Made by a program: the position numbers and the translations under genes
NCBI RefSeq assembly: GCF_024722015.1
Contig: NZ_JANQBD010000005.1
Location: forward strand, 248,001 to 312,000
Reading direction: 5' to 3'
DNA: 64,000 nucleotides
DNA from: Paenibacillus radicis (ex Xue et al. 2023)
Lineage (GTDB): Bacteria > Bacillota > Bacilli > Paenibacillales > NBRC-103111
In this document: in pieces, positions 50,416 through 59,466 of the stretch
How positions within the stretch are numbered: position 1 is the first letter of the stretch
Layout: the number at the start of each line of letters is the position of its first letter
Notes under the pieces: model-generated
Told to the model about the DNA's origin: nothing
Database searches by the model: none
What the model saw: the letters and a program-made list of their open reading frames with translations, nothing else

Positions 50416-51936
50416 ATGGATTTGAGACAAAAGTATCGGGTGCTCACTGCAGCCTCTACCGCATTAATAATGACCGGTGTGGTCTTAAGCGGCTGCTCAG
50501 GAAGTGATCCCGGAAAGAACACAAACGTACAATCAGCACCCGACAAACCGTTTTCATTATCATTAATGCTGCCTTACTATGCTACAGAGCCGCCGGAGCC
50601 TAACAATCCTACCTTAAAAACTATCGAGGAATACACCGGTACGAAATTAAACGCGATCTGGATTCCTAGTGTGAACTATGAGGATCGATTTAATGTGACA
50701 CTTTCATCCAATGACTTGCCCGACGGTATTGTCGCTCTTAACAACAAAGCCCCAAGCGTTGTACAATCTGTCCGTTCCGGCATGTTCTGGGAGCTGGGAC
50801 CTTATTTGAAGGATTTCAAAAATTTAAATCAAATCAATAAAATAGTTCAATACAACACCTCGTACGACGGTAAAACATACAGTCTGTACCGTGGCAGAGT
50901 AATGGCTCGTTCCGGTTACATATTCCGTAAGGATTGGCTTGACAATCTAGGATTGAAGGAGCCGAAGACGCCTGATGAATTCTACAATGTGTTGAAAGCA
51001 TTTACATTAAACGATCCGGATAAAAACGGTAAAAACGATACTTACGGCTTGTCCGAGCACAATGCTTTAATGTCGCTTGATGCCTTTGCAGTTACACTTG
51101 GGGCGCCATACGGCTGGGGAGAAGCTGGAGGTGTATTCACTCCGGCCTTCATGACGAAGGAGTACTTGGAAGCTCTTAAATTTTACAAAAAATTGTTTGA
51201 TGAGCGTCTTATGAACAGTGATTTTGCCGTTGCCAACAAATCGAATCTTTCGGATAATTACAATAAAGGGAAGGCCGGCATTTTCTACACATCACTGGAG
51301 GACAGCTACACAGGAACAAGAGATTTAATCAAGCTGAATCCCAATGCGAAGGTGGATATATTCAGCCGTCTTGAGGGGCCTAAAGGCGTAAGGATTGTGC
51401 CGACGGCCGGTTGGAACGGCATGTATTTCTTCTCCAAGGAAAAGCTGAAGACCGAAGGGGACTTGAAAAAAGCGCTGAACTTCTTCGACAAGCTGGAAGA
51501 TCAGAAGATGCAGGATTTACTTGCTTATGGTGTTGAAGGAGAGCATTACAAATTAGAAGGCAATGTTGTGCAAATTATACCTGAGAAAGTGGAGGCTTAC
51601 GTCAACGGCCCTCGTAAATACTTCCAGCTTCCATTAAACTATGCCGAAAACATGAGTCCGGTTAAAACCGTGGATTTAGTAGAAAAGTATACAAAAATGT
51701 TTAAAGAAAATTTACCGAATATAGTAGCCGATCCATCTGCTCCATTGATTTCACAGACCTACTCTGAGGTAGGTAATGAGCTGGATAAGATGGTTTTGGA
51801 TGCCAAAACCAAATATATTATGGGTGCGATAGATGATGCCGGGTGGCAGAAATCGATCGAGCAATGGCGCAGCAAAGGCGGAGACAAGGTTATCGCTGAG
51901 TTTGGCCAAGAATTTGCTAAAATACAGAAGAAATAA
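50416..51936 (+). CDS. ABC transporter substrate-binding lipoprotein (LplA/LipO type)
   Basis: Binding protein of about 506 residues. The signal peptide ends in VVLSGCSG, so it is a lipoprotein. The mature part has MLPYYATEPPEPNNPTLKTI, IFRKDWLDNLGLKEPKTPDE and DPDKNGKNDTYGL, which mark the large LplA family partnered with LplB/LplC permeases. The ATG at 50416 follows GAGGAGG (50398-50404) by 11 bases. Its permeases are on the opposite strand at 44.3-46.2 kb. Ligand probably an oligosaccharide. Confidence 0.9.
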   Translation: MDLRQKYRVLTAASTALIMTGVVLSGCSGSDPGKNTNVQSAPDKPFSLSLMLPYYATEPPEPNNPTLKTIEEYTGTKLNAIWIPSVNYEDRFNVTLSSNDLPDGIVALNNKAPSVVQSVRSGMFWELGPYLKDFKNLNQINKIVQYNTSYDGKTYSLYRGRVMARSGYIFRKDWLDNLGLKEPKTPDEFYNVLKAFTLNDPDKNGKNDTYGLSEHNALMSLDAFAVTLGAPYGWGEAGGVFTPAFMTKEYLEALKFYKKLFDERLMNSDFAVANKSNLSDNYNKGKAGIFYTSLEDSYTGTRDLIKLNPNAKVDIFSRLEGPKGVRIVPTAGWNGMYFFSKEKLKTEGDLKKALNFFDKLEDQKMQDLLAYGVEGEHYKLEGNVVQIIPEKVEAYVNGPRKYFQLPLNYAENMSPVKTVDLVEKYTKMFKENLPNIVADPSAPLISQTYSEVGNELDKMVLDAKTKYIMGAIDDAGWQKSIEQWRSKGGDKVIAEFGQEFAKIQKK

Positions 51937-51982
51937 AAAGGATTGGGCGATCAAGAGCCTGTCAGCGATTAATTTGAAATAG

Positions 51983-52030
51983 AAAAAAGCTGTCCTAAGG
52001 TAGATAAATCTACTTGAGGACAGCTTTTTT
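51983..52030. terminator. Strong bidirectional terminator
   Basis: AAAAAAGCTGTCCT pairs with AGGACAGCTTTTTT, extended by a GTAGA/TCTAC helix inside. It ends both the lipoprotein gene and the convergent ParM-like gene. Confidence 0.92.
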
Positions 52031-52044
52031 AATGGGAGTATTAC

Positions 52045-53136
52045 TTAAACAAATGAAGCCTGATTCATTTTGCTCTTGGCAAGCTTCAAGTAGCCTTGTA
52101 CGTTCAGCATTTCACTATCATCAACAAAACGAAGCTTGATCGGACCGGCCGCATCGATAATATAAGGTTTAAGTGCAGCAGCGCCCCCGCCAATTACATA
52201 GAAGCATTGAATGTCAGGATGCTTCTTCCAGCGCTTTTTAATTAAATCGACGATTTTGGAAGCTGCTCTATTGAAATACATATCGATGACGGGTTTCATG
52301 GTCGATTGCCCTTCGCCCATGCGGCGTATAGTGAAGTCATTGCGTTTGATACGCTGAACCAGCTTGGCGCGACTTGGGAAACGGTATCCGAATTGATCCT
52401 CCACATCCCGGATAATGTTATCCAGGTAGGTAGCAAGACCCATTTGCTCTCCTGTGCTGAATTGATTATCGATGCTCATTTTGTTCACAACAGGAAAGTC
52501 GGTTGTTAACGCGCCCATTTCGCAAATGCCGATGCAGCCGTTGTACAGCTCCTCATCTTTTACTTGCAGACTTTCATGGGTCGCCATGTGGAACAAGGCT
52601 GCAGCGCCTTCAATGGATACAATAGCCCGGCGAATGGACACTTTGACCTTGCGATTGCGCATATTCGGCGTGGACAGGAAAGTTACTTCGTGTTCACCTA
52701 CCAAGCGATCTTCGAATGTTTTGTTATAGTAGGAGTAGGTCCGGACAGGCAGTCCTGTTCCGATTACATACTCTGCTTCTTCTGTATTGTTGTAGCCGGT
52801 ATTTGTCACGGATTGACTGACGATGGCCGCATAAGCCAGTGCGGTCAAAGCGACGATCAAGGATTGATCCGATACGGCTTTGTTATCCGTCTCCTCCAGC
52901 TCCACACTATCCTCATTTTCCATGGCCAGCATACCAACGAAATAACGTTGATTATTTCTGGATAGTCTTGGACTATGTACGACCACATCGAGTGCCTTGA
53001 GGGGAGAATCCTCCTCCTGCAAAATATGCCGTTCAAATCCGGGCGCTACAATATTTGGAACCGTTAATGGGTCACGAACACCATCCAGTACTACCTTGAT
53101 ACTGTCATTACCGATATCTATTCCTGCCAACTTCAT
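52045..53136 (-). CDS. ParM/StbA-like actin-family ATPase
   Basis: Actin-fold protein of 363 residues. The phosphate-1 motif is GIDIGNDSIKVVLDG, the phosphate-2 region GICEMGALTTDFP and the adenosine motif VIGGGAAALKPYI. Homologues include plasmid-segregation ParM and Alp filaments, but no ParR or centromere-like repeats are seen beside it and the surroundings look chromosomal. GGAGGG precedes the ATG. It is divergent from an M23 peptidase-bactofilin pair, so a role in cell shape, sporulation or positioning is as likely as segregation. Confidence 0.85.
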   Translation of the reverse strand: MKLAGIDIGNDSIKVVLDGVRDPLTVPNIVAPGFERHILQEEDSPLKALDVVVHSPRLSRNNQRYFVGMLAMENEDSVELEETDNKAVSDQSLIVALTALAYAAIVSQSVTNTGYNNTEEAEYVIGTGLPVRTYSYYNKTFEDRLVGEHEVTFLSTPNMRNRKVKVSIRRAIVSIEGAAALFHMATHESLQVKDEELYNGCIGICEMGALTTDFPVVNKMSIDNQFSTGEQMGLATYLDNIIRDVEDQFGYRFPSRAKLVQRIKRNDFTIRRMGEGQSTMKPVIDMYFNRAASKIVDLIKKRWKKHPDIQCFYVIGGGAAALKPYIIDAAGPIKLRFVDDSEMLNVQGYLKLAKSKMNQASFV

Positions 53137-53335
53137 CTATGAATTCCCTCCTGTCAAATCCACCTGCTTATTTAGTACTAAATTCGCTTCGTACGTTGGA
53201 AATCCCTTCGTACTTTAGAACTATTTTCTATAAGTGGCCGTCAGATGAGAAGGTTTTTTCGTCCAATGTGACGAATAATATCATATTCTAGCGAGGATTG
53301 TAAATTTGTGCCAATTAGAAAGGGCGGACAAGAAA

Positions 53336-54289
53336 TTGATATGGGGCAAAAAGCGTTATACATTCGTCATCATTCCTGATGCTAACAGCTCTGTTCGTCG
53401 TTTCGAGGTGCCCAAGCTGATCCCTTACATCGCCGGTGCAGGTTTATTAAGTTTAGTTATCGTAACCTTGACTTTGTATGTTCTTCATGCAAGAACAGCA
53501 ATGGTTGCGAGTGATTTGCAGACGCGTGTAAAAAGTCAGGATACCTTATACGCAACAACGGTTCAGGAGAAGAATCAAACGATTGAGCAGCTGCAAAACG
53601 AGGTTATCAATCTATCCCGGCAAACTTCGGATATGAAGACCCAAATCGATGATATTCGAAAGCTGGAAGATGAAGTTCGGACTATCACGGGGTCTGACAA
53701 GACCACAGCTGCGGTAAATTCGGCATCTAGCGGATTAGCAATGGGAGGGACCAATCGTCCTGCGACTGATGACGAGGTTCAGGATATGCTTGAACAGACC
53801 CGAACGCTGCTGACTGACATGAATGAAGAAGTGGACAAACTGAAACACAGCATTGTTAATACCAAAGAGGCAGCGTTGGCTGTTCAGAAGAAGCAGCGCG
53901 TCACCCCTACAATTTGGCCTGTAGATAGCCGGACTATTACCTCCGGGTTTGGGCTACGGCAGGATCCGTTTACATTTCGTCCCAGCTTTCATAGCGGATT
54001 CGATATTAGTGCGCCGCTAAACTCCAAGGTTCATGTTACCGCGGATGGTGTTGTTCAGTCTACAGGAAGTGATTCGCTGCATGGCAACAATATTGTTGTA
54101 AGCCACTCTGACGGATTGCAGACCTGGTATATGCATTTGAATAAAATTAATGTGGATAAAGGCGAAAAGGTAGAAAAAGGTCAGGTAATCGGGCTTGTCG
54201 GTTCAACCGGAAGAAGCACAGGCAATCATTTGCATTACGAAGTATTGAAAAACGGTGTAAGTATTGATCCGAAACCGTTTTTAAAATAG
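53336..54289 (+). CDS. Membrane-anchored M23 (LytM-type) metallopeptidase
   Basis: Protein of about 317 residues. One membrane helix (IAGAGLLSLVIVTLTLYVL, about 30-50), a periplasm-facing coiled coil to about 165, then an M23 domain. Zinc ligands are in FHSGFDIS (near 219) and HLHYEVL (near 297), with WYMHLNK between. It should cut peptidoglycan cross-links. The TTG at 53336 is favoured by a GGGCGG stretch upstream; the frame starts 10 codons earlier. It is followed 19 bases later by bactofilin. Confidence 0.88.
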   Translation: MIWGKKRYTFVIIPDANSSVRRFEVPKLIPYIAGAGLLSLVIVTLTLYVLHARTAMVASDLQTRVKSQDTLYATTVQEKNQTIEQLQNEVINLSRQTSDMKTQIDDIRKLEDEVRTITGSDKTTAAVNSASSGLAMGGTNRPATDDEVQDMLEQTRTLLTDMNEEVDKLKHSIVNTKEAALAVQKKQRVTPTIWPVDSRTITSGFGLRQDPFTFRPSFHSGFDISAPLNSKVHVTADGVVQSTGSDSLHGNNIVVSHSDGLQTWYMHLNKINVDKGEKVEKGQVIGLVGSTGRSTGNHLHYEVLKNGVSIDPKPFLK

Positions 54290-54308
54290 TGTGAAAGAAG
54301 GTTGCTTT

Positions 54309-54743
54309 ATGTTTAAAGGGAAAAAACATGCGGTAGACCTCCATACAACCGATACGCTAATTGGCGAAGGTACTGTATTTGAGGGGAAAATCAAGTCGGA
54401 AGCAAGCATTCGTATCGAGGGTCAAATTAACGGGGATGTGGAATGTGCGGGTGATGTTACCGTAGGAGAGCTTGGAGTGGTCAAATCGAACATTATTGCG
54501 AGAGATGTTATTCTGGCGGGAACTGTGAATGGCAATGTGCTGTGCAAAGGCAAGCTGACCATCCGTTCAACAGGCAAGCTGTTTGGAAATACGACGGCCC
54601 AGTCGCTTATTATCGATGAAGGTGGTATGTTCCAAGGGATGAGTAAGATGGAAAACGGTGCTTCCCAGCCCGAAAATCAGGAAAAAGCTGTGCAGCAGGG
54701 CAACCCGTATCAACCTGTCACAACATCACCAACCTGGCAATAA
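54309..54743 (+). CDS. Bactofilin (polymer-forming cytoskeletal protein)
   Basis: Bactofilin of 144 residues. The central beta-helix (about 20-110) shows repeated hydrophobic-glycine turns: TLIGEGTVFEGKIKSEASIR, IEGQINGDVECAGDVTVGE and AGTVNGNVLCKGKLTIRSTG. The tails are polar and proline-rich. It forms non-polar filaments without nucleotide. AGAAGG lies 7 bases before the ATG. The pairing with an M23 peptidase is known from other bacteria, where bactofilin guides local wall cutting. Confidence 0.93.
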   Translation: MFKGKKHAVDLHTTDTLIGEGTVFEGKIKSEASIRIEGQINGDVECAGDVTVGELGVVKSNIIARDVILAGTVNGNVLCKGKLTIRSTGKLFGNTTAQSLIIDEGGMFQGMSKMENGASQPENQEKAVQQGNPYQPVTTSPTWQ

Positions 54744-54774
54744 TTTTATTGATTCATTAACAAATAATTATTTA

Positions 54775-54815
54775 GGGGCACGTACTGGAACAATGCTGGG
54801 TACGTGGCCTTTTTA
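54775..54815 (+). terminator. Terminator after bactofilin
   Basis: GGGGCACGTAC pairs with GTACGTGGCC and is followed by TTTTTA. It ends the M23-bactofilin operon. Confidence 0.8.
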
Positions 54816-54936
54816 TGTTAAAAGCAGGAAAATGACTTGACCTTGTAGAATACCAAATCTTAACGGATTCGTGGTAACAAGAAGCCTGTTACAAGATATA
54901 CAGCCTTATGACATCTAGTGTAATGGGGGATGATTA

Positions 54937-56727
54937 ATGGGGGTAAATGAAGGCAACTTTTACTCGGTACCACTTGTGGTTTTATCCATTGTAATTGCCA
55001 TCTTTTCATCATATGTATCACTGGACTTATCTCATAAAGCACGTTCATCCTCGAACCGAAAGACCCGGAACTTGTTCTTGATTTACAGCTCCTTTTCCTT
55101 GGGGATCGGGATTTGGACTATGCATTTTGTTGGGATGTTAGCGTTTCATACACATTTTCCGGTTTCCTATAATCTATTGCTCACAGGCATTTCTTTTGTC
55201 ATACCCATCCTTACTTCGTTTATTGCTTTCAGGCTTGCCAGCCGTTTGAAGACGTACAGGTTTATTTTTGCATGCTTTTGCATGGGTATGGGTATTAGCT
55301 CCATGCATTATATTGGAATGGCCGCTTTAGAAAGCTCATATTCCATTAAATATGATCCGTTACTGTTTGCGGTATCCGTTTTTATCCCAATTGGGGTATC
55401 TTTCATATCCATGTTCCGAATGTTTCAGGATTTCCTTGACGGTTGGGGCAAATTGGCGAACGCACTCTTATTGGGGATAGGAATTTCGGGCATGCATTAT
55501 ACTGGAATGAGCGCTATGCACTTTACCGTGGGCACGAGTCATTCACCTCCTGGTAATTCGCTTTTTGCTCAACTGATGAGCTACGTTATGGAAACTACGA
55601 GCTTATCCTACGTAGTATGCTCCGCTTTATTTTTACTAGTTGGTTGTGTATGTTTCGGTGCTCACTTAGATAGAAGGCTGGCTTATGAGGCGGCAAGTAA
55701 AAACGAGCTTCATTTTCAATCGCTTTTTGAACACAGTCCGGATATTGTATGCTCGATCGATTTGCAAGGAAAAATTGTTTCTGCTAATGGAGCGACTGAA
55801 AAGCTACTCGGTTATTCCAAAGATGAGCTAAAAGAACGGATGAGTACGGAATTCATTGTGCCTGAGGAATCAGAAAAGTTCGAGCAGCTGTTTGAGAATG
55901 TAAAACATGGCATGCCGCAAAACTATGAAATCCATTCCATTCATAAACAAGGCTTTATTATGGAATTCAGTGTGACAACCATTCCGATCATTTTCAGGAA
56001 AAAAGTTATTGGAGTGTTTGCCATAGCCAAGGATATAACAGAGCGCAAGCGTAACGAGGAGCGGCTGCGGAGGGCCGAGAAGTTTGCCATGGCAGGGCAG
56101 CTTGCCGCTGGAATAGCTCATGAAATCCGAAATCCGTTAACTACCGTTAGGGGAATGACTCAATTGATAAGGGAGGGTATCTCTAAACAGAGCTACTTTG
56201 ATCTTATGCTCAGCGAAATGGGACAGATTGAATCCATCCTGTCTGAATTTCTATTGCTGGCTAATCCCGGGGAGTTTAAAACAAGCAATCTGCATGAGAT
56301 CCTAACAAATATTGTCATGCAGATGGATGCACGGGCGCTTCTGAGCAACATCCATATTTTGGTTGAGTACGAAACAGATACGCCTTGGATTTTTTGTGAT
56401 GAGAATAAAATCAGACATGTTTTTAACCATGTATTAGCAAATGCGATAGAATCTATGAATGATGGGGGGGATATTAACGTACAAATATGCTTTGTAGACG
56501 ACGACAAGGTTCAGATTCGATTCACTGACCAAGGCGTTGGAATTCCCGATGAGTGGCAGAATAAGCTAGGGGAGCCCTATTACAGCACCAAGGATAAGGG
56601 GACCGGGATTGGCTTAATGATAAGCTATCAGATTATTCATGAGCATAACGGTGAAATTCATATCTATAAAGCCGGCAGAAGGGGCACGGTAGTAGATATA
56701 ACTTTGCCTGTCACAGCAGAGGGATAG
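54937..56727 (+). CDS. MHYT-domain PAS sensor histidine kinase
   Basis: Membrane kinase of 596 residues. The N-terminal sensor has the three MHYT motifs: MHFVGMLAFHTHF, MHYIGMAALESSY and MHYTGMSAMHFT, in about seven helices (1-250), a fold proposed to sense O2, CO or NO through a metal. PAS spans about 255-370, HisKA has IAHEIRNPLTTVRGMTQL (near 394), and HATPase ends with KGTGIGLMISYQIIHEHNG. The ATG has GGGGGA 7 bases upstream. No response regulator is adjacent, so it resembles the orphan sporulation kinases. Confidence 0.92.
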   Translation: MGVNEGNFYSVPLVVLSIVIAIFSSYVSLDLSHKARSSSNRKTRNLFLIYSSFSLGIGIWTMHFVGMLAFHTHFPVSYNLLLTGISFVIPILTSFIAFRLASRLKTYRFIFACFCMGMGISSMHYIGMAALESSYSIKYDPLLFAVSVFIPIGVSFISMFRMFQDFLDGWGKLANALLLGIGISGMHYTGMSAMHFTVGTSHSPPGNSLFAQLMSYVMETTSLSYVVCSALFLLVGCVCFGAHLDRRLAYEAASKNELHFQSLFEHSPDIVCSIDLQGKIVSANGATEKLLGYSKDELKERMSTEFIVPEESEKFEQLFENVKHGMPQNYEIHSIHKQGFIMEFSVTTIPIIFRKKVIGVFAIAKDITERKRNEERLRRAEKFAMAGQLAAGIAHEIRNPLTTVRGMTQLIREGISKQSYFDLMLSEMGQIESILSEFLLLANPGEFKTSNLHEILTNIVMQMDARALLSNIHILVEYETDTPWIFCDENKIRHVFNHVLANAIESMNDGGDINVQICFVDDDKVQIRFTDQGVGIPDEWQNKLGEPYYSTKDKGTGIGLMISYQIIHEHNGEIHIYKAGRRGTVVDITLPVTAEG

Positions 56728-56851
56728 CGGGCTTGCGGGTTTCAATTCTATAAGATTTTTTAGTATTTGCTTGTATACTCACCCTCCTGGAACAGGTACA
56801 ATAGTAGTTAGCATCAGCATATATTTTCATTTGTAGCCGAGGAGGAGTTTG

Positions 56852-59236
56852 ATGCTGGGAAAGTTCAAAATCAACAGGCGCAGTGTTCTGCTAACCTGGC
56901 TTCTATCCTACCTGGCTGTTTTGCTGCTGCCTGTAGCTATGAGTGTAATCGTATACATTAAATCAAGTGATACCTTGGTTAATGAAATACACCAGGCAAA
57001 TGAATCTCTATTGAAGCAAGTTCGTGAGGTTATGGACAATCAATTCGCAACTATGGAGCGTCTCAATTTCGAGCTGACCTGGAATATGAGAGTTCGGCAG
57101 CTGTTCTCTAATAAATATCAAATTTACCCTAATGAATATTTATATGATCTGCATCAGATTACTCAAGATCTTCTTATGTACAAAACTTCCTATTCTCTAA
57201 TTGATTTGTTCTATATTTATTTATCCGGACCCAACAAGGTTCTTTTACCCGATCTCTATAGGGATGCTCCGTTTGCTTACGAATTGATGCATAAGACGAA
57301 TTCTTTTTCATATGACCAATGGATCAATACTTTGAATCAAAAGGAAAAAAAAGGCTTTATCCCAATGGTTCGTGTGGATGAAAACGGTAAACAAAGGAAG
57401 ACGGTAGCTTATATTAGCCGCTATCGCATAGAGTCGGGAGAAACCGAAGGAACCAACGTTATTATGATCGATCAGTCTCGTATTCTTAGAGCCATTGAGA
57501 ATATGGAGCTGTTCAATAAAGGGCATGTACTGATCTTGAACGAAGCCAACGAGCTTCTCGTTTCAAGCTCAAACGATAGCGAACGTTTGCTGCATGATAT
57601 TCCATTCGGCCAAGAAATGCCGGGATCGAAGTTTTTTTTCTGGGAAAAGGACGGGCAAAAGTATGAGATTACTTATATCCAGTCCGATCGCTCCAAGCTG
57701 AAATATTTGTCCATCATTCCAAGCCTGCTGTTCTGGGAGAAGGCTGAGCAGATCCGCAAGCTTACTTATATGAGTATTATTATTAGCTTGCTTGGCGGCT
57801 GCCTGCTAACGTACTTTTTTCTGCGAAAAAATTACAATCCGGTCCGCAGGCTGGTCCGTGCATTCTCGGAAAAGTCAGATGTTCTCCAAAAACCGGGACA
57901 TGATGAATTCAGCTTCATTCAACAAGCCGTTGATAACACTTTGGTTGAATTGGCAAAAATTATGTCTGAACGAAAAAAACAACATCATATTTTGCGTTCG
58001 AATTTTGTAGGCCGTTTATTAAAGGGGAAATTGGACCAAATTCCTGTAGACGAATCATTGGCAACCTTTAATATGCGGTTCATTACTGATGATTTTGCTG
58101 TTATTTTGCTGTATGTTCAGGAAAGCAGTTCTTTTCATGAAAGAATCCAGCAGATAGGCCCAACAGATCCGCAGAAGCTAATGCAGTTTATTATTACCAA
58201 CGTCATAGAAGAATTAGCTTTACAGCATCATCAAGGCTTTGTTACAGAAATTGAAGAGACTTTGGTTTGCTTAATCAACTTCTCACCTGGGACTAATGAG
58301 GATCGTATGCAGCAGTTGGTTGCGATCGCCCGCGAGGCGCAATCATTTTTGATGACGAAGTACCATATCGGCTTAACGCTTTCTATCAGCGGCATACACA
58401 GCGAATTGGCAGGGATCTCCCAAGCCTACTTGGAGGCGCTCGATGCGATGGAATACAAGCTGGTTATGGGAAGCAAAGAGATTTTATCCTATGATGAAAT
58501 TCATCAGAGTGTTGCCGCGGAAGATTCAGATACAGGCTATTATTATCCGTTGCAGGTTGAGCAGCAATTAATTAATTATGTCAAAATCGGTGACTTTACG
58601 ATGGCGCGTCAAACATTGGATGAAATCATCGAACGTAATTTTAACCGAACGTTCATGTCGGTGCCGATAGCCCGCTGCTTAATGCTGAATTTGGTCAGCA
58701 CAATGATTAAAACGATTAGTGAGCTGGGTGATTTTCAGGACAGTGTTTTGATAAGGAATCCGAGACGAATCGAGAAATGGATTGAACAAATAACGACCTG
58801 CCAAACGATAAAAGAGATGCAAGTGCAGATAACGGAGTTTCTAGGAAAAGTATGTGAATATACCGCTAACAAACGTCAGCAAAATATTCAGCAATCCCGG
58901 CAGCGGACGCTTGATGAGAGAATTCACCAAATTATTGAATACATTAATCAGAATTTCAACGATCCGAACCTTAACATTTCCATGATTGGGAGCCATTTTG
59001 ACATGAAGCCCGCATACCTGTCCAAGCTGTTCAAAGATCATACAGGGGAAGGCTTGCTGGACTCGATTAATAAAACCAGGCTTGAAAAAGCCAAACATTT
59101 AATAGCGGATCGTAAAAAGAATATAAGTGACGTTGCCATAGATGTAGGTTTCAATGATGTTAACGCATTTATCCGTACATTTAAGAAATATGAAGGGATT
59201 ACTCCCGGTAAATACAAGGAAATGAAAGATCAATGA
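56852..59236 (+). CDS. Membrane-bound AraC-family sensor-regulator
   Basis: Regulator of about 794 residues, same build as the one at 46.3 kb: TM1 (about 12-34), extracellular sensor, TM2 (about 302-323), linker, and C-terminal AraC HTHs (ISMIGSHFDMKPAYLSKLFK and ISDVAIDVGFNDVNAFIRTF). The ATG at 56852 lies just after GGAGGAG; the TTG 3 bases earlier is too close. It precedes, and probably controls, the lipoprotein-permease operon. Confidence 0.9.
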   Translation: MLGKFKINRRSVLLTWLLSYLAVLLLPVAMSVIVYIKSSDTLVNEIHQANESLLKQVREVMDNQFATMERLNFELTWNMRVRQLFSNKYQIYPNEYLYDLHQITQDLLMYKTSYSLIDLFYIYLSGPNKVLLPDLYRDAPFAYELMHKTNSFSYDQWINTLNQKEKKGFIPMVRVDENGKQRKTVAYISRYRIESGETEGTNVIMIDQSRILRAIENMELFNKGHVLILNEANELLVSSSNDSERLLHDIPFGQEMPGSKFFFWEKDGQKYEITYIQSDRSKLKYLSIIPSLLFWEKAEQIRKLTYMSIIISLLGGCLLTYFFLRKNYNPVRRLVRAFSEKSDVLQKPGHDEFSFIQQAVDNTLVELAKIMSERKKQHHILRSNFVGRLLKGKLDQIPVDESLATFNMRFITDDFAVILLYVQESSSFHERIQQIGPTDPQKLMQFIITNVIEELALQHHQGFVTEIEETLVCLINFSPGTNEDRMQQLVAIAREAQSFLMTKYHIGLTLSISGIHSELAGISQAYLEALDAMEYKLVMGSKEILSYDEIHQSVAAEDSDTGYYYPLQVEQQLINYVKIGDFTMARQTLDEIIERNFNRTFMSVPIARCLMLNLVSTMIKTISELGDFQDSVLIRNPRRIEKWIEQITTCQTIKEMQVQITEFLGKVCEYTANKRQQNIQQSRQRTLDERIHQIIEYINQNFNDPNLNISMIGSHFDMKPAYLSKLFKDHTGEGLLDSINKTRLEKAKHLIADRKKNISDVAIDVGFNDVNAFIRTFKKYEGITPGKYKEMKDQ

Positions 59237-59281
59237 GCTGCCTCAAGCGGCTTTTTTTCTTGCCCAAAATGGGCTTTTTTT
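59236..59281 (+). terminator. Two tandem intrinsic terminators
   Basis: AGCTGC/GCGGCT followed by TTTTTTT (59236-59258) and GCCC/GGGC followed by TTTTTTT (59262-59281). The first begins at the last base of the stop codon. The regulator is therefore insulated from the downstream operon. Confidence 0.85.
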
Positions 59282-59367
59282 GTGTTTTTACGCATTTTGC
59301 ATATTAAATTGTATGTTTTGAATAGTCTGATAATTGTTTTTGCAGATGAGATTGGCAATAATTGCGA

Positions 59368-59396
59368 TTACAAATTTGGAAGCGCTGTCATATAAT
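59368..59396 (+). promoter_or_regulatory. Promoter with embedded cre (CcpA) site
   Basis: TTACAA (59368-59373), 17 bases, TATAAT (59391-59396). The spacer contains TGGAAGCGCTGTCA (59377-59390), which matches the cre consensus TGWNANCGNTNWCA at 13 of 14 positions. CcpA binding here would give glucose repression of the transporter operon. Confidence 0.8.
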
Positions 59397-59466
59397 CAAG
59401 TCATGAGAAATGTCTCATACGAATCGAAATTCGGTTAAGCCGAAATATCAAGGAGGTCTTCCACTT

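Noticed and set aside
52045-53136. Integrated plasmid segregation system
   Set aside because: Only the actin-like gene is found; no ParR, iteron or replication gene is seen in the flanks.
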